Shown here: piece after piece, positions 62,527 to 64,000 of the stretch
Numbering within the stretch: position 1 is the stretch's first letter
Layout: every line of letters begins with the position of its first letter
Source of the DNA: Nitrospira sp.
GTDB taxonomy: Bacteria; Nitrospirota; Nitrospiria; Nitrospirales; Nitrospiraceae
Length of the DNA stretch: 64,000 nucleotides
Direction of reading: 5' to 3'
NCBI GenBank assembly: GCA_024998595.1
Contig: JACOEK010000004.1
Span: forward strand, 62,001 to 126,000
Position numbers and translations under genes: made by a program
The notes under the pieces: generated by a model
The model's database searches: none
What the model was told of the DNA's origin: nothing
Seen by the model: only the letters and a program-made list of their open reading frames with translations

Positions 62527-64000
62527 ATGTGTGGGATCGCGGTGGCCATAGGGCTGAATGGACGGCCGGTGGAGCGAGCGGCTGTGGAACGGATGGCCAA
62601 GAGCTTGCTTCATCGAGGTCCTGACGATGGCGGCATCTACGTAGATGGTGCTGTCGGGATGGGGTTTCGTCGGCTCTCAATTCTTGATTTATCCGAAGCC
62701 GGTCATCAACCAATGATCAGTCAGGATGGGCAGTACGTCCTGGTGTTCAACGGCGAGATATTCAATTATGTCGAGCTTCGCGATGAACTCCGTCAGCTGG
62801 GTTATCAGTTTCGATCGAGCGGAGATAGCGAAGTCTTGCTTGCTGCCTATCGAGAGTGGGGCCGAGAGTGCCTGCCGAGACTCAACGGCATGTGGGCGTT
62901 TGTGATTTATGATCGCCGACATCGACGCCTTTTTGGGTCACGTGATCGATTTGGCGTCAAACCGCTCTACTACAGCCGTGATAACACGGTGATACAATTT
63001 GCCTCAGAGATCAAGGCGTTGCGTGCCTCGGGGTACCAACGGTCAGGCATCAACTGGCGAACGGCTTCCAGGTTTCTGTTGGAAGGACGTCTAGACAGCC
63101 GTAACGAAACGTTCTACGAGGGAATTGAGCAGATTCCTCCAGGCAGCGGATTTGAGGTTGGGTTAGACGGGGCGTGGCACCAGTGGGCGTTCTGGTCCAT
63201 GGATGCTCTGCCCCGTACCGTCACCACTAATCCCGCCGAGACCTTCGCGGACCTTTTCGAGGATTCAGTCCGTATCCGTATGCGAAGTGACGTGCCGGTG
63301 GGGGTGTGTCTTTCCGGAGGACTCGATTCAACAGCGATTATTTGCGCGGCGGCGCGTCATCGTGATGAGAGTGCGGGGGCGCAACCGGAGTCTCTCCAGG
63401 CTTTTTGCTATATGGCCAAAGAGTTTGATGAGTCGAAGTATATAGCGGATACCCTGGTCCAAACCCATGCCCAACTCAGGCAACTCGAAACAAGCCCTGC
63501 CGATTTGTGGAATGATTTGCGCAAAGTCCTCTGGTTTCAGGACGAACCTGTGCATACCATGACTGCTGTGGTCGGTTATCAGCTCATGCGTCTCGCGGCC
63601 TCCCTCGGAATTCGTGTCGTCTTGAATGGACAGGGGGCCGACGAAACGATTGGTGGGTACTCGAGCTATTTTCAGGATTATTGGGTGTCTCTCCTTCAAC
63701 AAGGGCGTGTGAGTGCCGCATGGCAGGCAGTGACAGCCTATACCGAAGCGCATGGAGGAAATTCTCGCGCGCGCATGACTGCGGCGGCCAGCCGTTGCCT
63801 CTCATGGGAGATGTATAAGATCGGTAGGTACCGCACATGGGCTCAGTCCAGGCGGCAGGCTCGTATACGCCAGAACCCGTGGTTTTCAGGAGACTTAACC
63901 AACCATTTTATTAGCGAAGACTTGCCGCCAAGTTCAGCAGCTCTGTCGACGTCATTGAAACAGTCGGTTGTATCGGCTCCTTTACCGTTATATCTTCGCA
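62527..64000 (+). CDS. asnB: Asparagine synthetase B-type glutamine amidotransferase, 3' end outside window
   Basis: The frame is open from ATG 62527 to the right edge; 491 residues are visible of a family usually about 600-650 long. Cys2 (MCGIAVAIG) is the glutaminase nucleophile; LLHRGPDDGG, FNGEIFNYVELRDEL and RDRFGVKPLYY belong to the amidotransferase domain (to about 200). The synthetase domain has the ATP pyrophosphatase P-loop SGGLDST (262-268) and LNGQGADETIGGY (near 369-381). In polysaccharide loci such proteins often amidate uronic acids or other carboxylates rather than make asparagine. Preceded 51 bases upstream by the UXS-like gene, with AAGGAG at 62508-62513. Confidence 0.9.
   Translation, partial: MCGIAVAIGLNGRPVERAAVERMAKSLLHRGPDDGGIYVDGAVGMGFRRLSILDLSEAGHQPMISQDGQYVLVFNGEIFNYVELRDELRQLGYQFRSSGDSEVLLAAYREWGRECLPRLNGMWAFVIYDRRHRRLFGSRDRFGVKPLYYSRDNTVIQFASEIKALRASGYQRSGINWRTASRFLLEGRLDSRNETFYEGIEQIPPGSGFEVGLDGAWHQWAFWSMDALPRTVTTNPAETFADLFEDSVRIRMRSDVPVGVCLSGGLDSTAIICAAARHRDESAGAQPESLQAFCYMAKEFDESKYIADTLVQTHAQLRQLETSPADLWNDLRKVLWFQDEPVHTMTAVVGYQLMRLAASLGIRVVLNGQGADETIGGYSSYFQDYWVSLLQQGRVSAAWQAVTAYTEAHGGNSRARMTAAASRCLSWEMYKIGRYRTWAQSRRQARIRQNPWFSGDLTNHFISEDLPPSSAALSTSLKQSVVSAPLPLYLR

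Overview
The window looks like a chromosomal segment of a free-living Gram-negative bacterium. Gene families and gene order (gatC-panD-gatA with gatB close by, tmk-holB-metG, a GlmU with a long basic tail) and the GC-rich core suggest Nitrospirota, probably Nitrospira. That taxonomic call is inference from recalled gene content, not from a marker gene or a search.

Layout. 1-900: a hypothetical gene cut by the window edge and a second small hypothetical. 1,000-26,860: core housekeeping genes. Forward or convergent PAP2 phosphatase; a leftward block with a CobW-type GTPase, CDF metal exporter, FtsH protease, an exported protein, MetG, HolB and Tmk; then a long rightward block with DUF502 protein, GlmU, GlmS, GatC, PanD, GatA, DUF948 and YtxH proteins, GatB, enolase, FtsB-like protein, Era, MgtE, RecO, DUF971 protein, a lipoprotein and GlgA; closed by a leftward lipoprotein. 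From about 26.9 kb base composition becomes visibly more AT-rich and spacing becomes looser.

27,400-31,150: a phosphonate module. A PEP mutase fused to a nucleotidyltransferase is followed by phosphonopyruvate decarboxylase, then a convergent LuxR-type regulator. 31,600-38,900: an exopolysaccharide assembly operon of the kind associated with XrtA/PEP-CTERM loci: two Wza-like export proteins, an outer-membrane beta-barrel, a Wzc-type tyrosine kinase, an initiating sugar-phosphate transferase and a NodB-type deacetylase. 39,400-64,000: an ABC polysaccharide exporter (Wzm/Wzt) and a large sugar-building block with a CDP-glucose pathway enzyme, several SDR epimerases or dehydratases, a C-methyltransferase, an RfbC-type epimerase, a 2-oxoglutarate dioxygenase, an FAD oxidase, glycosyltransferases, SGNH and DUF proteins, a NodU-type carbamoyltransferase, a UDP-glucuronate decarboxylase-like enzyme and an AsnB-type amidotransferase cut by the right edge.

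Working model. GlmS/GlmU supply UDP-GlcNAc; RfbF and its neighbours make unusual CDP-linked deoxy or branched sugars; the sugar transferase starts a lipid-linked glycan, glycosyltransferases extend it, Wzm/Wzt move it across the inner membrane (no Wzx/Wzy is visible), and the Wzc/Wza-like proteins and the barrel carry it out. The most interesting point is the PEP mutase-nucleotidyltransferase fusion with Ppd next to this locus. It predicts a CMP-activated phosphonate that could be used to decorate the glycan. The third pathway enzyme and the phosphonate transferase are not identifiable here. No rRNA, tRNA, CRISPR array, transposase or integrase was recognised.
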